A stretch of DNA of 64,000 bases, from contig NC_023758.2 in the NCBI RefSeq assembly GCF_000499845.2, positions 11,443,927-11,507,926 on the forward strand, written 5' to 3'. Shown here piece after piece: positions 12,401-21,822 of the stretch. The stretch comes from Phaseolus vulgaris. Its lineage: Eukaryota > Streptophyta > Magnoliopsida > Fabales > Fabaceae. The translations under genes and the position numbers were made by a program. The notes under the pieces are model-generated. The model was not told the origin of the DNA. It saw nothing but the letters and a program-made list of their open reading frames with translations, and made no database searches. How positions within the stretch are numbered: the first letter of the stretch is position 1; each line of letters starts with the position of its first letter.

Positions 12401-15400
12401 TGACACTCTGATTTAAGTTATATACTTGGGGAAGATATACACTTAATAATTCAACGTGTTAAAAGGATCACAACAATAAAACGAATTCTGGGATTTTCCT
12501 TCGTGCCATTGTGTAAATGTGCCTTTTTTAAGCAAGGTATTACATGTGACATATGATAGTTACATTGACACTTATCTTTGGCTTTCAAAGATGTTCAAAT
12601 TGATTCAATGTTCAGTAGATTTCTTCATTAGTAACTGAAGCAATGAATACTCAAATAATTCTGCAATATGACTGTACAGTAGGTAACATCACACATTATT
12701 AGTTTAATGACAGTATCAAAACAGGCAACTTATCTGTAAGCAATAAATATACAATGAAAATATGAAAGCAATGATAAATGGAGGATAGTTGTTACCTGGT
12801 TAAATGCCAAGCTCTCAGCAAGGAAGAATAATCCTTCATCTCCAAAGTTGCGCCCTGCCAAATTTTAAGTACGATAAATAAATTATTTTGGCTTTTATTT
12901 GTCAATTTATTTCTATGGTACCCACATTTTAAAATAGTCATGTCAACTGCAATGAAGCAAGAAATATCTAGTGTGTTATGAGTGATCAAAATATTATTTT
13001 TTATGTTTTGAAATGAACTAATTGGACTTAGAAATCAAATCATATGTATACGGTTTAAATTCTTTTACAAAATATATTAGCAATAAAAGAAATTCATTTA
13101 GTTAGGTAATTTACTTTATAACAGGTAACCCAGAAAAAGTTAAGTAATTTACTTTATTATCCTTGTTAAGATTGTGATTAAGTGGGAAACTAATAACAGC
13201 AAAATTGTCAATCAAATAATTAAAACTAAAATGAAATCAAATCCAGTCACAAAATGAGTATATTTATAGATTGATAAAAATCAAAAGGATTTCAAAAATC
13301 AAATCATTTTGTATTTCCTGAATTACCAAAAACATTATTTAACAAATCAATTCCTAAAAGTGTGAAAGGAAATTAAGTTGAAAAGAAAGAAAAAACAAGG
13401 AGACACAAACCTTCCTTTGGAAGATGTTACAGTCTTATAGATCGAGGAAAATCCAATATCAATTAGATTAGCCAATAAAAACTTTGGTATTCATGAAAAC
13501 AAATGAATCAGATCCAGTCTAAAAATGGTGAAATAATAAAGTTATTTTGAAAAATTATCAAAGAAGAATCTTCATTATTGAATCTAAAGTGTTCCAGATA
13601 ACCATAAATATCTTTCTCATTTATAAATTTTTCAATCCAGCCAGCATACCTGACATATCAATACTAGGAAATGCCCTCAATTCCCGAGCAAACTCATTGA
13701 GCTTCTGTTTAGATTGTCTCTCAATCTTTGCCCCAAGCTGGGATAACAAATTTGTACCAGCAGCAAAAGACCACTTCAGTCCTTGTGAAGGGGGTTGACT
13801 TTCCACAGGCGAAGATTTCAATTGTTGTTTCGGAGCTGGAACAAGAAGCTTCTCCACTAATTTCCAGATAACTGTAAGCTGAAAACAAGTTAGTACAACC
13901 ACTATTATGAAATCTAACAAATAAGACAAGAGCAGCAACAACAAGGAAAAAGAACAGAAACATGCTAATAGCACCAAAACACTGATTAATTGTGAGAAGC
14001 AAGGATATTTCAAAATGTATACCCAACTAGAGTCAGATACTTGAATTAGATACTCGGTAGGAGAGATACACATGAAAATTTTCTTTACTTGAGTCATGGG
14101 AAGAGGGAATGGGTTACAGGAAAAATATTAATTTAAAATAAATTGTATTTAATACTAATAGGGCTTCAAAACATTAAAAGGGACAAGGAATTTCCAGGGA
14201 GACAAGAGGTGCCACAGCTGTAAATCATATCAAATACTTCTCAACCACCAATGCTTACCATACGACCTTGGAATGTATAATTTTTGCAGTTTTCGCTTCT
14301 TTGCAATACAAGTGAATATATTATAAGAACTTGAGCCTTCTATAATTCTAGTTTAGCTAATGAGTTGAAGCAAACAAATTCAATGATTGCATTGAGAAGA
14401 ATGAGACAAATAGCTTGCAAACTCAAACTGGATTAAACTCAGTAAATTCACATAAATTTAGTCCAAATCATGACATGAGTCTGCTGTTATGTTAGCATGT
14501 TTATGCCGATGGGAAGAGATATGCCCCCAATGTGTCAGTTTTCATCTTAAAACTAATTGGCATTATGCGAAATTGTCAGTTTTACCTTTATTTTCTTCTC
14601 TTACAGGTCTCATATTGCCTGCTTCAATTCTTCCAATGACTTGTAACAGAAGAAAATAAGGGTAAAATGCATTTTACTTCTCCATAAACTAAAATCAACT
14701 CATGAAACTTAACTTTTAGAGAAGTAAGTGGAGAGAGCTTCTATGGAAGTTCAGTGTATTTGATTTTAACTTACGACATCAGCTCAGTTTTCCTTCTTTG
14801 ATTTTTTTCACCCAAAAGTACTTGTAAGTTATAACTGACAATGTGCTAGAAGTAACCAACATCCGGTTCCAAATTCTGTCATTGATACAGAAAGTCACGT
14901 AGAAAGAAAAAAAAAACGTCTTTGGAATGTTAATTCATAATTGCCTACCACCGTTAAGAGAAAGTGTACCACGTGTTGGTCTAGCAACAAAGTGATAGTT
15001 AATCGGAATACGCCTACTCGAAATCGATACTGGCACGCACAGTTTCCATGCATCATAGATCAGAATGCAGGCAACGGTATAAACGACTAAAAAAGAGTAC
15101 CGAAATAAAATAGCCAAAAAAAAGGAAAATTAAGCACTGGGTACCAAAAGTGAGGGCCACCAACACGGCGAAGGGGCCAACAACGTTGGCAATCTGCTTC
15201 ACCGGAGCACTGGACAGCGGCGCGTTGGCCTGAGACTGGCGATAGACTCTGCGAGAACCGGCGGCGCGCGGGCGAGTTCCTTCCACACTGGAAGAAGCCC
15301 TGACCACAAAGCTTCCGAATCGCCCTCTCGGAGAACGCGTTCTCCGACAGTTCAGAGCGGGAAGCGGCGCAAATTGAGCGACGCCGGCCGCGGTGAAGGC

Positions 15401-15555
15401 TAGAGATTGCAAGCGCTGGTTGCGGAGGCGAACCTGCGAAAGCGTTAGGGTTTAAACGACAAAGAAGGAAAAAGAGGAGCGGTTAGTTAGGTGTGAGTGA
15501 CGGAGTTGGTTACCTGCGGGTGAGAGTAAAGAGAGAGAGTGGAAGTGAAAGCCAT
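493..15555 (-). CDS. EMB2004: EMB2004-like chloroplast leucine-rich-repeat (RNI-like) protein, 18 exons
   Basis: Exons (minus): 15514-15555, 15145-15433, 13650-13871, 12796-12854, 4809-4946, 3227-3301, 3069-3152, 2921-2982, 2670-2739, 2266-2341, 2036-2166, 1595-1654, 1360-1434, 1172-1276, 1002-1097, 822-902, 654-755, 493-561. They sum to 1,836 nt (611 codons plus TAG), every junction is GT-AG and the frame is kept throughout. The N-terminus (MAFTSTLSLYSHPQ, then Arg/Ser/Ala-rich) looks like a plastid transit peptide; a short hydrophobic stretch (VVGPFAVLVALTF) follows near residue 105. From about residue 205 come repeated LRR units of 25-35 residues (for example LDLSGN, LELSYN, LDLRAN), most of them one exon each and mostly phase 0, as in ribonuclease-inhibitor-like proteins. 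Length, architecture and the C-terminus agree with Arabidopsis EMB2004 (AT1G10510, embryo-defective) as I recall it. Biochemical role is unknown. Intron 4 (4947-12795) is inflated by transposons, yet the reading frame is intact. Confidence 0.86.
3302..4808. other. Intron 5 of the EMB2004-like gene, with a possible retroelement scrap
   Basis: A 1.5-kb intron with no coding sequence. Around 4498-4530 a stretch containing TGGTATCAAAGCCT resembles the initiator-Met tRNA primer-binding site or tRNA-like head seen in plant Copia elements and SINEs. No LTR or target duplication was found around it, so the identity is uncertain. Confidence 0.3.
3594..3717. repeat. 62-bp tandem duplication
   Basis: Two adjacent 62-base copies (3594-3655 and 3656-3717) start with TAGCTATTCATG and differ by about two substitutions. 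They lie inside intron 5, away from splice sites, and look like a recent local duplication. Confidence 0.85.
5268..5345 (+). mobile_element. Truncated 5' LTR piece of a Copia relic
   Basis: The segment starting TGTTGGAAATAGGAATATT and ending near AACCTAGATAATTTA matches, with gaps, the sequence starting at 11787 (TGTTGGAAATCAGGATATT ... GTAGCCTAGAGATTATA). The two form a direct-repeat pair about 6.5 kb apart, flanking a decayed Copia RNase H at the right side. I read them as the 5' and 3' LTRs of one dead Copia element whose middle was replaced by hAT DNA. The downstream end of this LTR piece is lost. Confidence 0.55.
7945..8335 (-). repeat. tRNA-like (SINE-type) or duplicated repeat within the hAT relic
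   Basis: A phrase containing CACAACTCTTTCTAGTTAAGAG, followed by a conserved block with CGATTGTGACTT and GCACCCTG, occurs twice as a direct repeat (about 7949-8060 and 8237-8335). Between the copies the minus strand reads TTGGTATTAAAGC ... GAGTTCTATTCCTAG, resembling the A and B boxes of a tRNA-derived SINE. It interrupts the transposase C-terminal region. The exact ends are unclear. Confidence 0.35.
8614..9342 (+). mobile_element. LTR of a TGATG...CATCA family, followed by primer-binding site
   Basis: Starts TGATGGAAGAGG and ends GCCATCA, 729 bp. It has a plant TATA region (CCTATATAAGGAGG near 9080) and blocks shared with the solo LTR at 19951-20649: GTTATGCTGCCAT, a GGCTGGCCGAACCTCC-like block and CATGCACCTTCAAG. 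Directly after the LTR, TTGGTATCATGAGC (9344-9357) resembles a Met-tRNA primer-binding site, so this was a 5' LTR with leader sequence and not a solo LTR. No matching 3' LTR or coding region is seen before the hAT right end; the internal part (9358 to about 10510) is T-rich and non-coding. It is probably a truncated non-autonomous retroelement. Confidence 0.68.
8641..8735 (+). repeat. Short tandem repeat of about 40 bp inside the LTR
   Basis: Two to three imperfect copies of a unit beginning GAGCGTCTAGGACCAACC are arranged head to tail. They are in the U3-like part of the LTR and may be promoter repeats of the retroelement. Confidence 0.6.
11285..11990 (+). pseudogene. Copia RNase H fragment and 3' LTR start
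   Basis: 11300 to about 11786 encodes, with several stops and frameshifts, the Copia RNase H end. A D-x-D-Y-A block is followed by a NDKSAINIAQS-like block (about 11550-11582) and a DERSKHIDLKKHFVKE block (11590-11637). A purine-rich TTGAGCGGGTG then precedes TGTTGGAAATC at 11787, which starts the presumed 3' LTR matching the piece at 5268. The LTR end is not clear. It is a dead Copia remnant in intron 4. Confidence 0.66.
11991..12795. other. Remaining part of intron 4
   Basis: AT-rich, no coding similarity or clear repeat ends seen. Some of it may still belong to the Copia 3' LTR. Confidence 0.4.
12855..15144. other. Introns 2 and 3 of the EMB2004-like gene
   Basis: Intron 3 (12855-13649) and intron 2 (13872-15144) flank the exon at 13650-13871. 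Both are AT-rich and non-coding. Around 14660-14770 intron 2 has a short inverted-repeat-like stretch (AGAAGTAAGTGGAGAGAG against CTTCTCCATAAAC) that may be a small MITE, without a demonstrable target duplication. Confidence 0.4.
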
Positions 15556-15611
15556 AGCCTGTTATGAATGAAGGAGCATAGAAGAGAAGATAGATGAAAG
15601 AAGGAATCAGA

Positions 15612-15618
15612 GATATAA
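15612..15618 (-). promoter_or_regulatory. Probable TATA box of the EMB2004-like gene
   Basis: On the minus strand TTTATATCT lies about 57-63 bases upstream of the ATG at 15555. This is a suitable distance for a start site near 15585 and a 5' leader of about 30 bases. A telo-box-like TTAGGGTTT (plus strand 15445-15453; AAACCCTAA on the coding strand) sits in intron 1, an element common near plant housekeeping and plastid-protein gene starts. Confidence 0.5.
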
Positions 15619-15863
15619 ATAAGGAAATGGCATTTTGTGGAGATTTTGGCGGAGAGTGAGAAGACTGAATACAACAGAGAAGAATGGAGGAGCTGAGTAA
15701 GGTCCGTCGCTGTGAAGCATGTATCGGTGGTTCTATTGCCTTCTATTCTATCAACTCCTCTACTACAACTACTGCCAGCGATATTAACCAAAGGTAAGCT
15801 GGGTGTGTTGTCTGCGGGAGTCAATGGGCTCGCACGGCCCAATTCAAGAGCCACCGATAAGGC

Positions 15864-16232
15864 GACTCTTTCTTCCTGCACCTCCATACCTTCTTCTCTC
15901 ACCTCCATAAGTTTTTAAATTTCCAAAAATTCTCCTTTATAATATTCTGGATTACATAATCCGGAATTTATTTTTCAAATTTGTAATTAGCTACTAGATT
16001 ACATAATTCGGAAGCCATTTTTCAGATGCATGATTATTTTCCGGATTACATAATCTGGAAGTCTTATCTAACTTCCGGATTATGTAATCCGAAAGTCTTT
16101 TTTCAAATGAGTTTCCGAATTACATAATCCAGAATCTACTCTATGGGGGTGACACAAGAAGGACAAAAATATATTTTCATGTTATGTATGGAGGTGACAG
16201 AAGAAGATATGAAGGTGCAGGAAGAAACAGTC
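15864..16232. mobile_element. 369-bp Mutator-like foldback MITE, copy 1
   Basis: Terminal inverted repeats start GACTCTTTCTTCCTGCACC on the left and, read inward from the right, GACTGTTTCTTCCTGCACC. The flanks are 9-bp direct repeats with one mismatch (cgataaggc 15855-15863, tgataaggc 16233-16241), a size typical of Mutator-like elements. The interior holds five degenerate 22-bp palindromes built on arms TTCCGGATTA and TAATCCGGAA with a CA or TG centre (the first at 15945-15966). The element lies about 310 bp upstream of the EMB2004-like ATG. It has no coding capacity. Confidence 0.82.
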
Positions 16233-16265
16233 TGATAAGGCAAATGCTTTCAACACTCAACTTTC

Positions 16266-16842
16266 GGCTTCTTCTTCCTGCACCCCTATCTTTTTCTTCC
16301 TGCACCCTCACAATTTTCTAAATCTCGAAACTAGCCTTAACCTTTTATTTGAAAAAGGACACCGTGGTTATCGAAAATAGGATCTGGGAGTGTGCTACGG
16401 ATTCAACAATTTAAAATTGAATATTTTTTCGGATGAGGGAGTGTTCGAGAAACAAATTTTGCATAAATTATTGTTTTCCGGATTGCTGAATCCAAAAGTC
16501 TAATTCTGTTACGGATTGGTGAATCCGGAATTTTTTTTTTTTAATTATGAATTTCTGAATCTGGAATGCATATTTCTGTTATGAATTGGTGGATCCGAAA
16601 TGTCTTTTTAAATGATGAATTTTGAATGTATAATATATATTTTGAATTACGGATTGGTGGATCTGAAATTTTACCAGAAGTGCCAATCCAAAATTTTCCA
16701 GATTTTATAATCTAAAATGCAAAAAGAATAAATATAGTTCAAGTACATTTTAGGGTTTTTAAAAAATAATAGGGATAGTTTGGTCTTTGCATAACAGTGT
16801 GGGGGTGCAGGAAAAAATGAAGGGGTGCAACAAGAAACTGCC
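16266..16842. mobile_element. Related foldback element with a different palindrome core
   Basis: Ends are inverted repeats of the same type (GGCTTCTTCTTCCTGCACCC left; ...GGGGTGCAACAAGAAACTGCC right). Imperfect flanking repeats tcaactttc and ccaactttt agree at 7 of 9 positions. The interior repeats GGATTGGTGAATCC-like palindromes, distinct from the TGTAAT core of the 369-bp copies. It belongs to the same superfamily by its ends and organisation. Confidence 0.6.
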
Positions 16843-17062
16843 CCAACTTTTTGAACCTCCACCCTATACATTTTTAATTTTCCAAAAATGTTTTCCATTT
16901 TGAAAATGAAAATCTGGAATTTAAAAAATATATTTAGAAAAAAAAAATCTGAAATATATTATTATGTTCTGAAATAAAATTCCAGAATAGAATTCGGAAA
17001 TCAAAATTTCATCATGGAAAAGTAATTTTAGAATTCTGCAAAATAATTTTGGAATGTAAAAA

Positions 17063-17824
17063 TATGTTGGGTGTTTCTTCCTGTCCTCCGACAAAGTTCT
17101 TCCTGCACCCATCAATATCCAAAAATAAAATTTTACCCCTTTTTTAATGACTTCTAGATTAGCTTTTATGGAATATTCTCATATACCCTTTCTAGAATTT
17201 AAAAGAGTATTATGGAAAATATTTTCAGAAATATTTTTCGTAAAAGATTTCTGCAATAAGATTTCCAAAACGTATAATACATTTTGGAATGTGTTTTCCA
17301 GAATAAATTTTCTAAAATGTATTATGGAAAAAGCTTTCCAAAATGAGACCAGAATAGATATGCCATTTTTGTCTTTTTACTCATTTGATGGGTCTAGAAA
17401 GAACTTTGTCAAGGTGTAAGGTGACTGTTTCTTCCTGCACCTCCATATCTTCTTCTGGCACCTCCATACACAATATGAAAATACAATTTTATCCTTCTTG
17501 TGTCACCCTCATAGAATAGCTTCCGGATTATGTAATCCGGAAACGCATTTGAAAAAAGACTTCCGGATTACATAATCCGAAAGTTAAAAAAGACTTCCAG
17601 ATTATGTAATCCGGAAAGTAATCATGCATATGAAAAAAGACTTCCGAATTATAGAATCCGGAAGCTAATTACAAATTTGAAAAATGACTTCCGGATTATG
17701 TAATCCGGAATATTACAGAGGAGCATTTTTGGAAATACGAAAATATATGGAGGTGAGAGAAGAAGGTATGGAGGTGCAGGAAGAAGCAGCCGTGTAAGGT
17801 GTAGGAAGACACACCCAAATATGT
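17063..17824. mobile_element. Outer foldback element containing two inner ones
   Basis: Left TTGGGTGTTTCTTCCTG (about 17068-17084) is inverted at the right end as GTAGGAAGACACACCCAA (about 17801-17818). Inside it are a second inverted-repeat pair (GACAAAGTTCTTCCTGCACC near 17089 and AAGAACTTTGTCAAGG near 17398-17413) and the 369-bp element at 17423-17791. Nested insertion of related elements is the simplest reading; the outer target duplication was not determined. Confidence 0.5.
17423..17791. mobile_element. 369-bp Mutator-like foldback MITE, copy 2 (inverted)
   Basis: Same length and family as 15864-16232 but in the opposite orientation. It begins GACTGTTTCTTCCTGCACC and ends GGTGCAGGAAGAAGCAGCC. 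The flanks are perfect 9-bp direct repeats gtgtaaggt (17414-17422 and 17792-17800). It contains five 22-bp palindromes near 17520, 17560, 17590, 17642 and 17690, with TTCCGGATTA/TAATCCGGAA arms that are closer to perfect than in copy 1. Confidence 0.86.
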
Positions 17825-18115
17825 TCCAGAAAAAACAAAGTGTTAACCAAAGCGGCCCAATGCTCACGGATTTACCCAATCAATCCTAACACACAAATGG
17901 ACCAGATTTGTCAATAAAACAAGAGGATTCTTTCTGCACCCTATAATTTCCTTATGCACCTTTAAAAATACGAAAAATATGAAAAAATGAATTTCGGGTT
18001 GTGCAATTTGAAAAAAAAAATGACTTTCAAATTGTACAATATAGAAACTTTTATAACTTCTGAATTTATAATCCAAAAGTCATGTTTTGCATGAAAAAAA
18101 GATTTTAGATTTACT
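17825..18115. other. Foldback-element debris
   Basis: The stretch contains GATTCTTTCTGCACCCTATAA (about 17926-17946), again resembling the terminal motif of the neighbouring foldback family, and decayed palindromic pieces. No ends or coding region were resolved. Confidence 0.35.
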
Positions 18116-18760
18116 GAAGGTACAGTTGACTCTAAAAGGGGACTGAATAGAGTATGAACTCTTTTTTGTACCTGGAAAAAATCAAGCCAAAGCAATATCT
18201 AAAGTATAAAGGATTGAGAAAAAAGTACGCAAAAAATCGCTTAAGACCATTTATCAACACAAGTATTTTTCACCTTTTCAGGTATACAAGTATTCTCCAC
18301 CTCTCCAGGTAGGCAACAACTATTGAACACCTCTCCGGGCAACAAGTTTTAATCTCCCCCTAAGACTAAGACCTCTCAACAAGTGAGAAAGACACTCTCG
18401 ACAGGAGAGCAAACAGTAAAAGATCACAGGGTAATCTTCACATGGTGAAGGATTTACAATACAAGGCTTACTCCCTAAACTATGAGTACTCTTAACAACA
18501 TATATGAAATATTCTCTCAACACACTAAAATAATGAATGCTAAATTGTTTGTTGTAATCTTTGTATGCTTGTATGTTTTGTTATCTTGTTCTTCTTCATC
18601 AAGGTCTTTATATAGTCCAGATTATGACCATTGAAACTTTCATTCATTTATTTGTTCACATAGTCATTATGATGAAAACCCATCCAGCCTCTAAACATTT
18701 GGCTAAGAAGATTGGAAGAAGGAAAAGGATCTTAAAACACTCTCATCTCAGGGAGAATTA
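18116..18760 (-). mobile_element. Probable LTR fragment of another Copia element
   Basis: Read on the minus strand the segment has a TATA motif (ACTATATAAAGACC, about 18608-18620) and, towards 18116, a stretch CTATTCAGTCCCCTTTTAGAG that resembles the CACCCCCTCTTGAAC end of Sirevirus-type LTRs. Neither border nor a target duplication was found. Confidence 0.35.
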
Positions 18761-18761
18761 A

Positions 18762-19274
18762 TGTTGTATGCTTTTCCATTTTTATCTAGTTTTATAAACA
18801 TTATACAAAGTAGTATAGGCTTTATTTTGGGCTTGTATTTGGGCCATTTTCTAGGGCCATGTTTTAGGCCAATTTTCATGGGCCATGTATTGGGCCAATT
18901 AGAGTAGGGTGTAAATAGAAAAAAAAATCTAGCTAGAGTTACAATTGGGCCTCCTTGGACCCAATGCAGCTCTAGACCATCTCTTTAAGGTTAAAGCTTT
19001 CACCTTGGCTGCCCATAGCACTATAAATACAAGTGTTAGCCCCCTTGTAAATGAGATTTCAATTGATAATGAAATGTTGTCCAAGTTGCTAGCTCATTTT
19101 TCTTCAAATTCTCACTTTCAAGTTTGCACTTCTATTGGTGTTTTGCTTGAATCTTCTTAGAAGGTGGTCACACCTCTTCTAAGCCTCTACCTCTCTTCTT
19201 CATTTCATCTTCTCCACACTTCATTTCAGCCATTAATGTCACTTTCAAGTCCATTCTTCCGCAACATACAAAAC
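18762..19274 (+). mobile_element. LTR-like fragment with TATA box
   Basis: It starts TGTTGTATGC after the preceding fragment and contains repeated GGGCC-rich phrases, a CACTATAAATACAAG promoter-like site (about 19018-19032), and runs up to the 3' LTR end of the minus-strand Copia element. Composition is like the TGATG...CATCA LTRs elsewhere in the window. No target duplication was found, so this is tentative. Confidence 0.35.
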
Positions 19275-21423
19275 TGTTGGGTCTATTAGTGTCTAAGTTC
19301 AAGAGGGGAGGGGTGAATTGAGCTTATAAAATTTTCGCAAATACAAACAGTTTTCAGTATATCAGAGGCAAATGAACAGATTGTTTTTAAAAGAAACAGA
19401 TTGATTCTTCAGAACAGTCTAGCACAATTTGAATTTGTTCAGATTAAAATTGCAATCAACAGAGAGGTATAACAGAATCAGATTGGTTAGATTTTACGAG
19501 TTTGAAGAATACAGCTATGCCAAGTAATCAACCAAGTTCATTCAACACAAGGCTTCAAATGAAATGAATCTCTATCAGAATTTAATGAATAAGACTATTT
19601 GTCCTTAAACCAATGAAAATCTCATATACCGATATGTGTTAGTGATTAGAGAACTTTAACAAATCAAGAAGAACAGTTTTTATTAAACGCATAATTAACA
19701 GATTTGATTTCAAAAGAACAGATTTAGTTCTTGACAGAATTAAGCAAAACCAGAAACGAGTGCAGGGATGAGAGGAAAAGACAAGCAAGTTTTTATACTG
19801 GTTCACTCATACAGAGCTACATCCAGTTTCACCTTACTCTAAGGTGGAATCCACTATAAACAGTATCAATCACTTACAAACACAACAGTTCTTGAACACT
19901 ACAAGAACAATAAAACCAATACTGAAAAACCCTATTTCAGCACACCTTGCTGATGGAAGAGGCCCAAGCACAAGCCCATATGCAAGCCCACCAAAGGGTA
20001 GATTTGGGCCAACCATAGAGTTATGGCCAAGAGGATCCAAGAAGACGTTCTTTTACATGTTCAAATGCCATAAACTCTAGTGTAGAGTAGACTTTAATTT
20101 CTTGTCAAAATTAGCATAGGAACTTTATTTGTAATTTTCTTAGAATTAATTTTGGCACCTAAAACACCAACCTAGGTAAACTTAGAGTTTCTAAAAAAAT
20201 CCTCTAAATTTACCAAGGCCGGTCTAGAAAGCCCATGGAGGGGGTGAGCATAAAAACTAGACACACCCCTCCCCATGTGCTCATTTGTGCACCCATGTGC
20301 CATGTGCACCCATGTGCTTCACATTTACATTTCATTTGGCTAGCATTAGGGTTGCATTATGGTCCTCCTTAGCCTATAAAAGGAGGAGCCTACACCTTGT
20401 ATTTTCAAGTTTATTGTGAGTAAAGTTATGCTGCCATTTTGTGCCAAGCTTTGCTTCTCCCTAGAATTCTAGGCTCTAAACTTCATCTCCTTCACCTCTC
20501 CTTGGGTTGGCTGAACCTCCCTAGCTTCATACACATTATGCACCTTCAAGATCAACACCACTCTTAGGAGGATCTTGCTCACACACCTTCATAGCTTCCG
20601 CACCACTTTTTCTTACATGATTCAAGAAGACCTTCATGAAATGCCATCACTTGCACTCCAAGAAACCCTATCAAGGAGTGACTAACACTTACACCTTTAC
20701 AAACCAGAATAAATGAAATATAACATCTGAAAAGAAGATGCAAGAACTCAAAACCAGTAGTTCAATTTGCTGCAGAACTGCACCAGCACTTTCACCAAGA
20801 TCAAAGTTTTCCTAGAACAAGCTCACTTGAAAATCCCTTTGGAAAATCTTTCAAAAACTCTTTTCAATCCATCTTCTCACATAGAAAGTGTTTAATCTCT
20901 GTCAAAAACGTAATTGTTCAACATCCTTTCATGTGAGAGAGGCTTTTCTTTATATTGAAAACAGTTTCTAACTTCTTTTCAAAAAACAGTTGAAAAACTG
21001 TTATGAAAACAACAGATTTAATTTTGAACTAAACAAATTTATTTTAGGAAAACTGCCAACTCAGCTAACTGAAATAACTGACTAAGTTGTACCTTTGGTG
21101 CCCTAACCAACTTTCGAAAATCTTTTCAGCACACCAAAAATAAACCTATTCTTTTACAGAGAAATAGATTTATTTTTTGTGCAGTATCCTGATTTTTGGA
21201 GAAAACTCTAAAAAGCTTTTGGAAAAACTTTTAACCACTTCAAGAGCTTGATCTAAGCTTGGTTAGGTAACTGGGATAGGTCATGTAGCAAAAGGCAACC
21301 TTATACATACACAAGTCTAAATACAAAGATCATCTAAACCTATTACAAACTTCAAAGCAAACTAGTTATTTTCTACATCAAACACACACTAAAACTAGGT
21401 AGAGAAGAAGCCCATCTTCAACA
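19275..21423 (-). repeat. 3' LTR of the minus-strand Copia element
   Basis: Begins on the minus strand TGTTGAAGATGGGC at 21423 and ends CCCAACA at 19275, matching the ends of the LTRs at 28573-30379 and 37117-38929. A polypurine tract (plus strand atctccccctgtttgatgg, 21424-21442) abuts the start. A 699-bp solo LTR plus 5-bp duplication lies inside; without it the LTR is about 1.45 kb, shorter and diverged compared with the 1.8-kb LTRs of the young element. Confidence 0.82.
19951..20649 (+). mobile_element. Solo LTR, TGATG...CATCA family, inside the older LTR
   Basis: 699 bp, starts TGATGGAAGAGGCCC and ends AATGCCATCA, with 5-bp direct repeats cttgc on both sides (19946-19950, 20650-20654). 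It has a CCTATAAAAGGAGG promoter motif and GGCTGAACCTCC and CATGCACC-like blocks shared with 8614-9342. There is no primer-binding site or internal region, so it is a solo LTR left by recombination between two LTRs. Confidence 0.86.
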
Positions 21424-21822
21424 ATCTCCCCCTGTTTGATGGAGACAAATCCCCTTTGCACTGCATAGCTTGATGATCAAAACCTGCATTGTACTAACTG
21501 CCAAAACCTGCACAACAACATTTAGAAATAAAACCAGAATATAGCAGTGTGTGAGTTTTGTGCTACCTCCCTGTAGCTTGAACCAGAACATCAACCTTTG
21601 TGAGTTGTTCTTCTGTTATTCTCCCCCTTTGGATTCATCAAACAGAATAAAGCATGGGATAAAGACATACCATAGACATTCATAACAGTTCAAATAAAAA
21701 ACCAGTATAGAATTCTATTACAAACCAAAATAAAACTGACTAAAACCAGTGCAGAATAAAGACAAACAGACTAAAACCAAATTGTTCAACAAGATATAAA
21801 AGATAAAGACTATGAAATAGGA

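Noticed and set aside
15510..15908. 132-codon minus-strand frame upstream of the EMB2004-like start
   Set aside because: It runs through the promoter, exon 1 in a different frame and into a MITE; the splice-consistent model from 15555 explains the region better.
15945..17710. Regularly spaced palindromes that could suggest a CRISPR-like array
   Set aside because: The DNA is plant nuclear, units are degenerate and sit inside elements with terminal inverted repeats and 9-bp target duplications, with no spacer regularity.
18762..19274. Possible complete solo LTR
   Set aside because: It has TG...CA-like ends and a TATA box, but no flanking duplication could be found, so it is listed only as an LTR-like fragment.
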